A stretch of 64,000 nt of DNA. Source: Gnetum montanum (Eukaryota; Streptophyta; Gnetopsida; Gnetales; Gnetaceae). The notes below the pieces were generated by a model. It ran no database searches, was not told where the DNA came from, and was given only the letters and a program-made list of their open reading frames with translations. The translations under genes and the position numbers were made by a program. Shown here piece by piece: positions 23,521 to 34,759 of this stretch (positions are counted from its first letter, which is position 1; every line of letters starts with the position of its first letter). Location: positions 42,582-106,581 of the forward strand of contig MNCI01017823.1 of assembly GCA_015680685.1 (NCBI GenBank), read 5' to 3'.

Positions 23521-23670
23521 TGTAATGATACTCCTCTAGAGAAGAATCACTCAACACCATCCTTGAATCTAAGAGTAGCCAAGTCTTCTCGAACAGAACT
23601 AGTATGGACTATGCCTCAATGAATCTAGCCAAGTTCACATAGCACGTTAGTCCAATTATTAGGAGTGTAG
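23521..23670 (-). repeat. EL7 5' LTR, left piece
   Basis: On the plus strand it starts TGTAATGATACTCC. After 150 bp the EL8 insertion interrupts it, and the sequence continues at 32853. It is homologous to 20580-20660. Confidence 0.75.
23666..23670 (+). repeat. EL8 target-site duplication, left
   Basis: TGTAG immediately before the EL8 LTR. The same five bases follow the 3' LTR at 32848-32852. Confidence 0.88.
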
Positions 23671-24517
23671 TGATGAAGTTTATTTTTTCTAGCTCCAATA
23701 TTAGAGCCATGATATTGGATACCTAATATTGAGGACCCAGAAGTGATGTCGAATATCTAATATCACAAGATGTGTGCTCATCTATAAATATAACATTTGG
23801 ATGCACTATTTAGAAGTCATATTAGTCATAGTGGCAATTTTTCTTTCCCAAAGTTAAAATATTTTTCCAAGTGTCCACAACAGGATTCATTAAGTATGCG
23901 GATCTTTATTCGAGCACTATTGTACCTATGCACAATTGTGTGTATAGTAATAAAGATGAGCTTTTTAATAAACCTTGCAGCACTTTAGCTAGATTAAATA
24001 TTTTCTTCATGCATTTAAAGTTTCATGCAAATTTTTAATGTAATTTCCTTTAATGTTTTAAGTAATTAAGCTAGATTAAATAGCAATTAACTAAGCACAT
24101 AAGTATAACCACTTTGAGCATGTGCATGACACTTGGTAATCCCAATAACACTTAACATTTGGTAACCCAATAGCATTATACATATTTAGTATGTGTACGA
24201 AAAGTGGTACCAGATGCTTATGTTAGGATTAGTTAGATTAAATTAGTAATTAAATTACTTCATTCCTTTCATATTTTCTTTCAAACACTCAAAATCTAAA
24301 ACATAAAAATAATAAAAATCATATGCCTCAATTACACTTATCCATACCTTTGCATATTACAAAGTGTAATTGGGAAGACAATGAATGACTGTTAGGGCAA
24401 GTTCACTTCCTAGAGGCTAGTGTATCAAAAGACAAGGGGTCCATGGAATTTGATCAAATCACATGTGAATGCTTAGTGATTCATATGGTTGAGTGTAGGG
24501 GTATTCGTTGATCATCA
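23671..24517 (+). repeat. EL8 5' LTR
   Basis: 847 bp, TGATGA...TCATCA. U3 holds scattered GATATTGG/AATATC half-palindromes. The TATA box is CTATAAATA at 23782-23790. It aligns with the 3' LTR over its whole length with modest divergence and a few indels. Confidence 0.93.
23782..23790 (+). promoter_or_regulatory. TATA box of the EL8 5' LTR
   Basis: CTATAAATA about 110 bp into the LTR, conserved in the 3' LTR at about 32093-32102. This is the expected Pol II promoter position for the genomic transcript. Confidence 0.7.
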
Positions 24518-24518
24518 T

Positions 24519-24536
24519 TGTCACCATTTCTAGGGA
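24519..24536 (+). other. EL8 primer-binding site
   Basis: TGTCACCATTTCTAGGGA, one base after the LTR. It is the tRNA-Asp-type site (TGGCGCCGTTGCCGGGGA) with five changes; those at CpG sites are transitions. Confidence 0.85.
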
Positions 24537-24750
24537 CTCTTTTTGTTTGAAATGTGTGCTATCTAGGCATAGTAAAAATCATTAACATCGTTGGATGAAC
24601 CCTAAGGTCAAAATCATCCTAAAAATAAATATAATAATTTGAGCACACTGATATCTTATTCTAATTGCAAAATATCTTCTTCTCAAAGGTGTGATGATAC
24701 TAAACCACTAGTGCCTTAAGAATGCAAGGTGGTATATACTCATCTAGATG
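24537..24750 (+). other. EL8 5' leader
   Basis: Non-coding. It contains a match to the leader of EL1 and EL9 (ATCGTTGGATGAACCCTAAGG, reverse complement of the EL9 segment near 44190-44215). Nothing else is seen. Confidence 0.55.
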
Positions 24751-26920
24751 AGTATGTACCTAACTTCACCTTCATCCTATATTAGGATGAACAACTATGA
24801 TGGCAAGATATGAAGGGAAACATTGTAATGCCTCCTAATTGATCTATGGCCAAGATGTTACTACAAACTCTTAGGAGGTTGGGCATCTAAGATCTTCAAA
24901 AGAGTACATTGTGCATGACCATGACTACCAAGATTACCATCCCACTGAAACACAATGCATGAGAGATAAACACTAGGAGAAGCACCATGACACTATGAAG
25001 GGAAAACAGTTTACCAATTCCTTGTTCCTACTCAACCAAAATGACAATGAGGAACCTCCCTCTAACATGAAGATTCTCCACCCCTTGATATGGATGATGG
25101 GGGTGTGAACTTGAATTTGCAGTCCACTATCAACAATTTGGGTTCAAGTAAAAGTGGAAGTCAAAGTAGGGGCTTAGAAAAGCATCAAGATGACAACAAA
25201 GCTGATGAACATGGTTTTGACAAGCATAGTAGAGGTGGAAAACACCGTGGTGATGATAGTCCTCCTCCCTTTTTTCCCTCTTTGCCTACATCTTCTTCTT
25301 TCTCTTTTGGTTCTAGCAAATTCTGTTGAAAGAACAACCATGTTGAAGGTGAACGGTGGGACAATGATAACCATAGATACCAACATGAATGAAGGGGTAG
25401 CAAAGGATATCATAGGCATCATCAAAATAATGATGATGATGAGCCTTTGCTTACCACTTGCAGAATGCTAAACATTGCAGAGGTAATAAAAATTCCAACC
25501 ATGCATGTGAAAAATAGTCAAATCAAATAACTTAACATGAATAATATCTTCAGGTTTGAGGGGGGATATAACTCTAATCTGCAAACACATCTTCAAGCTT
25601 TTCATAATGCATGTGCCTTACAAAATATTGAAAATGATTGGTAGAAATTAAAGCTATTTCCCAGGACACTCATCAAGGAAGTAGAAAGCTAGTATCAATC
25701 CTTGGAACTAGAATCCATCTACAGGTGGAATATAATGTTAGAGATGTTCAATGATAAATATCAGATGTACTCCTAAGTTTCTAATCTAAGATGGCAAATC
25801 CAAGGATGAAAGCAAGAAATACATGAACCCTTGAACACCACCATGGTTAGATATTATTCTCTCATACATTGATGCCCTAGCCATGGTTATTCTCAGTGGA
25901 AACAACTTCGCCACATCATAGATGGACTCAGATAAAAAACAAGAAGAACTCTTGGGGTCTATTTCCAAGTGAGAATGTCAAAATTAAGAGCTCATCATAT
26001 ACAAAGGATGATAGAGTAGGTAGAAAAAGAAAAGGAAGAGTTAAGGAAATAATAAAGTATAGAAGAATATAATAGGGATCCTTCCATTAGAAAGAGAGAG
26101 GTCCACTTTTGTGACAATGAGGAGGAGTAATCCCTTGATGAGCTAGTGCAACAAAAGATCTTACTAATCAAAAAATATATGTATGAAATTTCAGCCAAAG
26201 TAGATAAAATGTGGGATTCATTAGATGAAAAATTTCAAACTACTATAAAAATTATAGAAGAATCAAGAGAGCAAAGTAGTGATTGTAATCGTAGGAGGTG
26301 GAAAGAAGTTGAACATGCCTACCAAAGGGGTAAGGGAAAACCTACTACAATAGAAGAAGTTGTGGAGATAGAATCAAATAATAATGGTGGGTGTCACATC
26401 TGCCAATATGAACATCCTAAAGGATGTTACCTATCATGTCATACATGCAATAGTCTAGGGTGTATACTCTAAATCCTAGATTGGTAAGGAGGCAAGCACC
26501 TAGAAGATCGCCCTATCCTCAAGTCAATCGTAAGTAGTTCCACCAATAACAAACCTAATATCCAAGTGAAGCTCCACCACAACCATATGAGCAGTACCAA
26601 TAGTGGCAGCACCCATAGTCATGGGGAATGCCACCACCAAGGCAACACTACCCTTATCAATAACCAAGTCCATATGGATACTATGTTTAGCAACCCATTT
26701 CTCCATGTGACTCTTTCAATCATGCCACCTTTCAACATCGCTACTACCCTCTTGAGTATAACTAAACTCATTCTCCATCTCTTGGGAGGGAGTCCCTACA
26801 TCCATATTACCCTCCTCATCTTTTTGCATATATCCCTCCCCAACGTAGTTATGGCCAACTTCATCAATGCAGCAAAAAATTCTACCTCAATTGCAACAAC
26901 GTAATGCAACAAGGGCTATT
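24751..26920 (+). pseudogene. gag: EL8 gag remnant
   Basis: In order: an N-terminal segment matching FIFHQDEQLHWRDLQGN of EL1, then EYIVHDHDYQDYHPTETQC (about 24760-24965). A Ser/His/Asp/Lys-rich low-complexity stretch follows (25090-25330). The gag core contains LQNIENDW.KLKLFPRTLIK and W/Y spacing typical of retrotransposon gag (about 25600-25760). A charged segment leads to KVDKMWDSLDEKF (26196-26234). The zinc knuckle CHICQYEHPKGC is at 26392-26427, CX2CX3HX3C, one residue shorter than in EL9. A Pro/Gln/His-rich spacer runs to about 26910. There are many stops. Confidence 0.82.
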
Positions 26921-29900
26921 AACTTAAAACTAGCTTCTCAGCTAAGTGGTTCAAAAACTAGATCATGAAAAAGACCTTTCTTCTGAACCAACAACCCAAC
27001 TAAACCCTCACATATACCTATAGCTAGCAACCCTGCTTCTCAATCTCCCTCTATATCTAATCCTTTTAAGTCCCCTTCAAACCAAACACCTCCAAAGTGC
27101 ATGCTATCATGTTAACTAATGCGGTAACTGATTGTTCCACCTTTTCAAGAAACTATCTGATCTTAGAAGTCCCCTTATTTACCTTCAAATTGCTACAAAT
27201 AAACCTTGTAAGTGTCTTTTAGGTTCAAATTCTAAGGTTAATTTTATTTCCCATGAAATGTATAAAGCCTAGAACCTACCTCTACTCAAGAAGAGCAATA
27301 TCCATCTTGAGTTACTTGATCAGTCTATTATTATTCTCTTGGGACTAGTGGAGGACATTGTGACCACCATTTGTAGGTGGTCCTACCCTATCAATTTACT
27401 AGCAATCCAAGTGGACAATATTAAGGGAAATTTTCCAATCATCATCGAAAGGGCTTGGCTAATAACTATAGATGCATGATTGGGGATTCAAGATCTTTTC
27501 GTTGAAAGCTCTAAAGAAAATGCATTCAGAAAGATCCAGAGGAAGAAAGTACCATGCATGGTATACAATGATATAGGGTGCAATTGTGTGTAGAAACTAT
27601 GGGTCATTAATACTATATCTATCAAAGCATGTAGTCAATATACTGATATATCTAAAATTCAATAGTGCTTATATGCAGAAATCACAAAGCAAGAGGGGAC
27701 CTAATGGTTAATAGTTGATCTTGAGAGCATCTCAACAGTTTGCATGGAAGCTGCTGAGAGCCTAACATGTGCCTACGTAGAAGGCATGGATGAACTGAAG
27801 CAAGTTCATCACCAGCTCTTTGATGATGCAAATGATGATACCAATTGGGGAGAGTTGGAAATTCCTGAAAATTTTAAACAAGAGTTACTTGAGTTGAAAA
27901 ATCTACCTACCATCATGGAATATGCATTCTTTAAAATGGGAAGCCAGTAATAATCAATGCAAATCTTACTCTTGAACAAAAAAAATGCTATTGAAGGTGG
28001 TCAACAAATGGCCAACAACCTTTTCTTGGTCATATCCTAAACACATAGAGATTGATCCTAGGATATGCCAGCATCATATCTACACTAATCTAGCCATGAA
28101 GTCAAAGAGGTAGCCACAATGGTAGTTGAATGTCAAATTGAAGCAAATCATCAAAGAGGAAATTGAACAATCCTCAATGCAAGGTTTATCCATCCCATTG
28201 TAGATAGTGAGTGGGTTAGCCCACTCGTGATTGTACCAAGGAAAGGTGGCAAGTGGTGGGTCTACATTGATTTTTAACTATTGAATATTCCAACATTCAA
28301 AGATCACTTTCCAGTGCCATTTGTGGATCAAGTGTTAGATACTATTTCTAGGAATTTCTGTTATAGCTTCCTAGATGGTTATAGTGGGTATAACCAAATT
28401 AAGATATGCCAAAACACCAAGCCAAAACCACATTCACAAGTTCCTAGGGGACTTTTGCATATTGAAAGATGCCTTTTGGCCTATGTAATGCTCCTACAAC
28501 ATTCCAACACTTGGTATTGAGCATTTTTTAGCAATAGATCAATAGTGGGGTGAAAGCATTCATGGATGACTTCTCCACCTATGGGGCTACATTTGAGCAA
28601 TCCCTAGACTATCTTGAGTAAGTGCTCAAAAGATGTGTGAAGACCAATCTTTAGCTTAATTGGTAGAAGAACCATTTGATGGTCTAGGAGGGCATTGTAC
28701 CAAGGCACAGAATTTCTCAAGCAAGGATTAATGTTAACCCTGAAAATATTATGATCATCCAAGGCATTACCCATCAGCTAGAAACTATAAAAGATGTCTA
28801 GTCATTCCTTGGACACACTAGTTACTACTGAAGATTCATAAAGAATTTCTCTAAGATCATAAAACCATTGGTCAAGCTAGTAAAAAAAGATGCTCCATTT
28901 GTTTGGATCAAGGAATGTGAAAATGCATTCCAACAATTGAAGGAGAAACTTGTAAAAACTCGAATTCTATCAGCACCAGACTGGTTAAGACCATTTTACA
29001 TCATGATGGATACATCAAATTATGCCTTGGGGGTTGTACTTACATAGTTGGATAATCAAAAATGTCCTTATTACTTCCAATGTGCAAGCTGAAGCATTGT
29101 GGATGCATAACTAAACTACACCACCATAAAAAAAAGAATTGATAGTAGTGGTGTTTGCTTTGGAGAAATTCAAGCACTATGTGCTTGGATATAAGGTGTT
29201 AATGCACACAGACCAAAGTGCAATTCACTTCTTAATTAATAAGCCAACAATAAGCCCCTGTGTCATACAATGACTAGTGATCTTGCAAAAATTCAATCTT
29301 AGAAAGGAAACTAAGAATGTGGTCATTGATAACTAGTCTTGATTGAGGTGGGACAATAAAGAGGAGGAAAGCCCACTATCTAATCAGTTTCCTAATGAAC
29401 TCCTCTTTGTTGGGGCTATAACTAAACAATTTCCCATTGAGCCTAAATGGTACAATGGCATTCTCACCTATATTCTCACTCAAGAGATGCAAGAAGAGCT
29501 AGCTCACAAAAAGAAACAACAGCTTCTTCACTAGGTGAAACGCTTCATGGAGATTCATGGCCACCTCTACAAGATGTGCACTAATGGCATGGTTTGTTGG
29601 TATTTCATTGATGCTAATCAACTGTGCATCCTCTAAGACACTCATGAGGGTCCTTGTGGGGGCCACTATGCAAGAAGATGCATATCCATTAAGATCCTGA
29701 TGATAGGTTATTACTGGCCAACACTTTTCAAGGATGCTAACCAATTTGTCAACTCTTGTGAATGTTGCCAATGCAATGGTGGAATGACCACTTGTATGGA
29801 GGGCCCTTAGTAGTGGATCTAACCATTAGAACCCTTCGACATCTTGGGTATTGACTTCATGGGTCCCATCATGCCCATGTCAATTAAACAACGTACATAA

Positions 29901-30800
29901 TAGTCACTATTAGCTATTGTACAAAATGGGTAGAAGCAGTAGCTATCATCAACTATACATCTTCTATTGCTACTTGGTTTGTACAATAGAATGTTGTAAA
30001 TGGATTTGGTGTGCCATGTGTACTAATTTCTAACAACAGAAGCCATTTTATAGGCACTACCTTTCAAAAGCTCATGCAACGCTTAGGGGTTGAGCATAAA
30101 TTAACAATACCTTATCACCCCAATGGTCAAGCTAAGGTTAAGAATAGGGAAATCACTAAGGTCTTAACAAGAATTGTTAGCAAATATAGGAGAGACTAAA
30201 GCATGAAACTCAACAATGCCCTTTGGGTCTACAACTCCACCTGGAAGCTCCTTATAGGCTACTCTCCCTATGAGCTGGTGTACAAAAAATTGCCAACTCT
30301 TCCTATTCAATCCAAGCTCTATACACTTTCAACAACCTATGACCTTGACCTTGACTTAAGTCTAGCACAAAAAGAAATATTGATGAATCTCAACTTGCTA
30401 GACAAAAATTAATTAGTGGCCCTATCATCTAGCAAGTTGTAGAAGGCATTTAGCAATAGTGCCATGATCTTAGAATTAGGAAAGTTAAATTTCAACAAGG
30501 AGATAAGGTCCTCTACTACAACCCCACACATGTACCTAAATGAACTAAGTTTTAGACATTGTGGGAATGGCCTTACACCATTTACCAAACCTTTCCTTTT
30601 GGAGCCATGTTAATCAACAAACTTGAGAGCCAAAACAAAAACTAGTTGGTCAACACACAACAAATCAAACCTTTCCGTGAGCCTAAGCAAGCCAAAGCAA
30701 CAAATGCCTCATCAGATGGACAACCACACTCAATCTTTCGGATCCTCTTCTTCCAACTTAGTTATGGGGGAGATGGCCATCCATGCTAATCATATAAATG
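26921..30800 (+). pseudogene. pol: EL8 pol remnant: protease, RT, RNase H, integrase
   Basis: Polyprotein relic. The protease region (about 27120-27600) contains NKPCKCLLGSNSKVNFISHE where EL9 has NEPCKALLDLGPSVNLISQE, so the catalytic DLG is replaced. The RT lead-in is ELKNLPTIMEYAF (about 27885). RT contains TFKDHFPVPFVDQVLDTI and CYSFLDGYSGYNQIKI (28290-28410) and an intact catalytic FMDD at 28559-28570. RNase H (about 28990-29330) has DTSNYALG and FALEKFKHYVLGYKVLMHTD. The integrase zinc region is at about 29640-29780 and its core contains PFDILGIDFMGPIMP and PYHPNGQAKVKNREIT (the catalytic E is K). The C-terminal tail carries SSSNLVMGEMAIHANH (about 30750-30800). Confidence 0.88.
30757..30780 (+). 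other. Internal purine tract at the end of EL8 pol
   Basis: CTTAGTTATGGGGGAGATGG encodes NLVMGEM and closely resembles the authentic polypurine tract before the 3' LTR (TTTAGTCATGGGGGGTA). EL1 (about 496-520) and EL9 (about 37920-37945) have it on the other strand. It could be a second plus-strand priming site or just a conserved coding tail. Confidence 0.5.
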
Positions 30801-31946
30801 GCTTCTCAATTTTTTCTGCTTTTTGTTTAAACTTTGTTATTTTTAGATCCTTTTTTCCTTCTACTTTTTACTATTTTACATCATTTTTAATTAGTTTTAT
30901 TTTTCTTAAATATGTTACAATTTCTTATTTATTTTTTTTATTTTGATGTGATTTTCTTATTGTGTTCTAATAATAACATGCCTTATTGTTAACTGGATAC
31001 AGTGTGATTTGCTTGATGTGGGAATGTGCTATCCGATTATTTGATTGTTAGTGTCTAAGTTCTAGCTTTGAATTTTGTTACTAATAACTAATACATGGTT
31101 TTTTTAATAAAAAAAATAGTGAGATAGTGAGTCCACAACATCCACCCATCAACAAACTCTATGATTTTTCTTCTTTTGGATGTATGAGGCCCCTTCAGTA
31201 AAACTTTAACAAACTTGTCACCATGGTAGTTTTTGGACTTGAAAAGGATTCAAAGGTTTCAACAAGGTGTGACTTCAAGGGAACTCAATACTCTTTATAC
31301 TCTTCTACTTACTTGGATTCATTAGTGTTTTCATGGATTTCTTACTGTTCCATGTTCAACAATAATAGGAAGTTGAATAAGTCTTTGCATGATGTGGTTT
31401 AGGGTTTAGGGTTTAGGGTTTAGGGTTTAGGGTTTTTTAAAATTTAATAATAGACCACTTATCCATTTCGTCCCATTTTTTAGTCTTGCTGCTAATGTTA
31501 TTTAAAAAATAAACTCACCATAATCACAACCTATCCAAGTGTAACCTCCCATGAGACAAAATACCTAAAAGTAATAAGTTACACATTACACACTAATTTG
31601 TGATTTTATTGTAATTTCAATGGAAAGCATGGATTGGAGGTGAGACTATCTTCACCAAGGAATAAGCAACAACACTATGCGACAAGGCCCCCTTCATGAT
31701 CATTGAATCTTCTCCCTCATTCTTAAACTTCCAAAGGAGTTGGATGTAAGTTTTGGCTAGGCTGTTCAATTCTATTGTCATGAACACCCAATTTTGTAAA
31801 AGATTGTAAATCTATCCACTTGGGCACTTAGAATCTTTCTATTTTTTCTAAGTTTATTTGCATGTTAATTAATAATCCCATACCTTCCCAATATTTTGTA
31901 AGGGACTTGTTTCTCCTTTTGTTCACTCGAGGATGAGTTTTTATTT
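30801..31946 (+). other. EL8 3' non-coding tail
   Basis: T-rich and without credible coding potential. It shares motifs with the tails of EL9 and EL11: GAAGTTGAATAAGTCTTTGC at about 31370-31390 and AAGGTGTGACTTCAAGGGAA at 31264-31283. A telomere-type repeat lies at 31398-31432. It ends in GAGGATGAGTTTTTATTTAG before the polypurine tract. Confidence 0.7.
31398..31432 (+). repeat. Interstitial telomere repeat (TTTAGGG)5
   Basis: Five perfect tandem copies of the plant telomere unit TTTAGGG (35 bp), inside the EL8 tail and far from any chromosome end. They follow GCATGATGTGG. In EL9 and EL11 the same context is followed instead by an A/G-rich tract (seen as T/C on the plus strand). Confidence 0.95.
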
Positions 31947-31960
31947 AGTCATGGGGGGTA
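31946..31960 (+). other. EL8 polypurine tract
   Basis: TTTAGTCATGGGGGGTA immediately before the 3' LTR. This is the plus-strand priming site, and it is conserved as AGTCRTGGGGGTA or close variants at the other copies. Confidence 0.8.
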
Positions 31961-32847
31961 TGATGAAGTATATTTTTTCTAGCTCCAATATCAAATAATC
32001 GGATATCTGATATTGGAGCCCTGATATCAAATACCCAATATCAGGAACCCATAAGTGATGTCAAATATCTAATATCGTGGGATGTGTGTTAACCTATAAA
32101 TATAACACTTGGATGCATGGTTTGGGAGTCATATTAGTCATAGTGTAGTATAGCTCTTGTAGTTTTTCTTCCCCAGAGTTAGGATATTTTCACAAGTGCC
32201 CACAGTAGGAGTCATTGAGTGTATAGATCTTTATTTGAGCACTGTTGTACCTAAGAATGGTAGTATGTGTAGTAATAAAAATGAGATTTCTGATAAACCT
32301 TGCAACACTTTGGCTAGATTAAATATTTTCTTCATTCATTTAAAATTTCATGCAATTTCCTTTAACATTTTTAAGTAATTAAGCTAGATTAAATAGTGAT
32401 TAATTAAGCACATAAGTACAACTACTTTGAGCACACACATGATGCTTGGTAATCCCAGTAACACTTAATGTTTGATAACCCAGCAACGTTATACATGTTT
32501 AGGATGTGTATGGAAAGTGGGACCAGATGCTTATGTTAGGATTAGTTAGACCTTGGTTAGTTTGTTAGATTAAATTAGCAATTAAATTACTTCATTCCTT
32601 TCATCCTTTATTTTAAGCACTCAAAATATAAAACATAAAAATAATAAAAATCATATGCCTCGATTACACTTAACCATACCTTTGCATATCACAAGTATAA
32701 TTGGGAAGACAATGAATGACTATTATGGCAAGTTCACTTCCTAGAGGTTAGTGTACTAGAAGACAAGGGATCCACAAATTCAACCAAATCACATATGAAT
32801 GCTTAGTGATTCATATGGTTGAGCATATGGGTATTTGTTAATCATCA
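31961..32847 (+). repeat. EL8 3' LTR
   Basis: 887 bp, TGATGAAGT...AATCATCA. It is the partner of 23671-24517; the extra length is mainly a repeated CCAATATCNNATA segment in U3 (31990-32045) and short indels. Confidence 0.93.
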
Positions 32848-32852
32848 TGTAG
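32848..32852 (+). repeat. EL8 target-site duplication, right
   Basis: TGTAG, identical to 23666-23670. Confidence 0.88.
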
Positions 32853-33262
32853 CAAGTACATCTTTAGAAATCATACATGTAATAGGAACAACACAATGGG
32901 AACACATGTATGTGAAGATGCCTACATAATCACATAAGTAACTCAAACAACATAATGTACTCAAGAGTACTATCATACACCCATGACACATATATTAAGA
33001 GAGCTTTGATACAATCCTATTCTAATACATCTTACCCTAATCCATGCTTCATACAGAAGGGTGATAGCTCTAGCATTAAAGCCAAAGCTCCTTTACAAGC
33101 CTACAAATCCTTATGACATAGTACACAAAGGAATTAGGATCATGTAGTTCTTTGGTGATGATTAAGCTCGTATGAAATCCATAAGGATCTCTACACTTCT
33201 TTCATCCCCTATTCTAGAAGGTAAATAACAATTGATCTAACAACAAGACATGTTTTTCTACA
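32853..33262 (-). repeat. EL7 5' LTR, right piece
   Basis: Continuation of the EL7 LTR after EL8. It aligns with 20650-21033, including ATGACATAGTACACAAAGGAAT, and ends ACATGTTTTTCTACA (minus-strand start TGTAGAAAAACATGTC). Confidence 0.8.
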
Positions 33263-33361
33263 ATAGAGCATAAGAGGCAACATGAGAAGTGGAATATGAA
33301 ATATATACTATTCACCTTTAAATCATATAGAAGGAAAATTCAAAAGATACGGGGATGAATG
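33262..33361 (+). pseudogene. EL6 chromodomain C-terminal end and polypurine region
   Basis: Resumes the EL6 frame after the EL7/EL8 insertions. EAT*EVEYEIYTIHL matches the usual chromovirus EATWEVEDEMR..YPHLF, with W changed to a stop. The ACGGGGATGAA that follows resembles the chromovirus purine context (CGGGGACGAA) before a 3' LTR. Confidence 0.78.
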
Positions 33362-33557
33362 TAGCACCCTAGTTATAAAATCCTCTTTCCCTATTGGTAT
33401 GTCTTGTGACTTGAACCTTTGACGTAATATAACTAGTTTATGCTTTGTATTTTACACCTTGAACATTAAGGTATGCCCTGCTTATGCTAGCACTTTTGGA
33501 TTAATTATAATATCATGTGACCATGTTTTTGAATTTCATTTAATATTTTTTATTATT

Positions 33558-33641
33558 TTTTTATAAAGCATCTATGTGCTAACCTCGTTGTTTATTATTT
33601 GTTTTATAAAGCATCTATGTACTAACCTTGTTAGAGTTTTG
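33558..33641 (+). repeat. 42-bp tandem duplication in the EL6 LTR
   Basis: TTTATAAAGCATCTATGTGC and TTTATAAAGCATCTATGTAC, each followed by TAACCTYGTT, lie about 41 bp apart. Confidence 0.8.
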
Positions 33642-34750
33642 AGTAAACAAGTATCAAGTACTAGATAGGTCATTTACACAAGGGATTCTATATTAGTCAT
33701 GTGGTATGCTATGGTTGTTTACATGCTATTTTTCTGTGCTTAGTTAACTTATACTTTATTTTTTCCTATAGAGTGATAGAAATAGAATTGTACCCTCAAG
33801 ATAACAAAGTTGAAATTTGAACTTAAGATATCATATAAGATATAACTCATATAGCTTTCATATTAAGTGATGGGGAAGTAACTAGAGGCCTAACATTAGA
33901 GATATATTATTTTCAAATGTATCTTTTATATTTGAATTTTAGATTTGGACTACATGTAATTTTTAATATTTTTTTATTTTCATCATCCATTAATATTTCC
34001 TGTTACCCAAAGAGAAGGAACACCTTTCGAAGTAAAAGAAGAAGCCATCAACCCTAGCCTATGCAATCTTTTTGGATTTTCATAAGTCTCCTAATTTCTC
34101 CTTTAAAGATATCATTTCTAGATTTTTCTTTGATTTAAATATTTATCTCTTGTTTTTATCTAGGTTTGAAACCTTGATAGAAGATCTCAACCACAAGATG
34201 GTTCTTCTTGAAGTGCACCATTCTAAAGTAGGGAAATCTATTACATTACTTTTAATTCAAGTTTATTTTCTAAGGCTTTGTGTACATTTATGGTTTTTAG
34301 ATAGCACATTATGAAAAGTGCATTTCTTAACCTATAATTTATAGAATACAATCTTAGATCTCAATTTTTAATATTTTTGTCATATGTTGTACAAATTTTT
34401 ATTAAAATCTTATGAACATTACATATTCTTTAATTCTTAAGGTTTTAGTTTTAGTCTTTGTTTCTCATTTTTCAAAACATGTTTTCTCTCCTTTAAAGCT
34501 CACATAGTATATAAATCTATATTGTAGTTGTTATGATTTTTAGACAATGCCCAAAATTTATATTTATTTATCTTTCATTGTTGAAGTCATGTAGATGTTA
34601 GAAGTTTTATGTATTCAAAGTAGATTGAAAAAAGTCAGAAAAATAGGAAAAAATTGTAGAAAATATTATTTTGTGTTAGAAGAAGCAAGGGAAAGGAGAA
34701 AATTTTATCCTACGTTAAGAGGAGTTTCAAAACCTCTCAACTCCTCAAGC

Positions 34751-34759
34751 TATAAAAGG
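34751..34759 (+). promoter_or_regulatory. TATA box of the EL6 LTR
   Basis: TATAAAAGG about 1.39 kb into the LTR. It is followed by a CTCACA-rich stretch (34930-35080) that would be early transcribed sequence. Confidence 0.55.

Larger units (their letters stand above)
20580..23670 (-). mobile_element. EL7: LTR element inserted in the EL6 chromodomain (left part)
   Basis: Minus-strand element with LTRs at 20580-21033 and 23521-23670 (continued at 32853-33262). It has a purine run beside the left LTR and a tRNA-Met-type primer site at 23518-23502. The internal region is about 2.5 kb. I recognise no RT, integrase or protease, so it looks non-autonomous or badly decayed. EL6 coding sequence flanks it on both sides, and AATAGA(G)CATAAG is found at both junctions. 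Confidence 0.75.
23671..32847 (+). mobile_element. EL8: complete Ty3/gypsy (Athila/Tat-like) element
   Basis: 9177 bp. Both LTRs (23671-24517 and 31961-32847), primer-binding site, polypurine tract and TGTAG target duplication are all present. The internal order is leader, gag, protease, RT, RNase H, integrase, then a 1.1-kb non-coding tail. It inserted in the plus direction into the 5' LTR of EL7. Coding regions contain many stops, so it is dead despite complete ends. Confidence 0.93.

Noticed and set aside
25090-25471. Separate small genes on both strands (72-93 codons)
   Set aside because: All overlap the Ser/His/Asp-rich section of EL8 gag.
31398-31432. True telomere or chromosome end
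   Set aside because: Only 35 bp, flanked on both sides by EL8 internal sequence.
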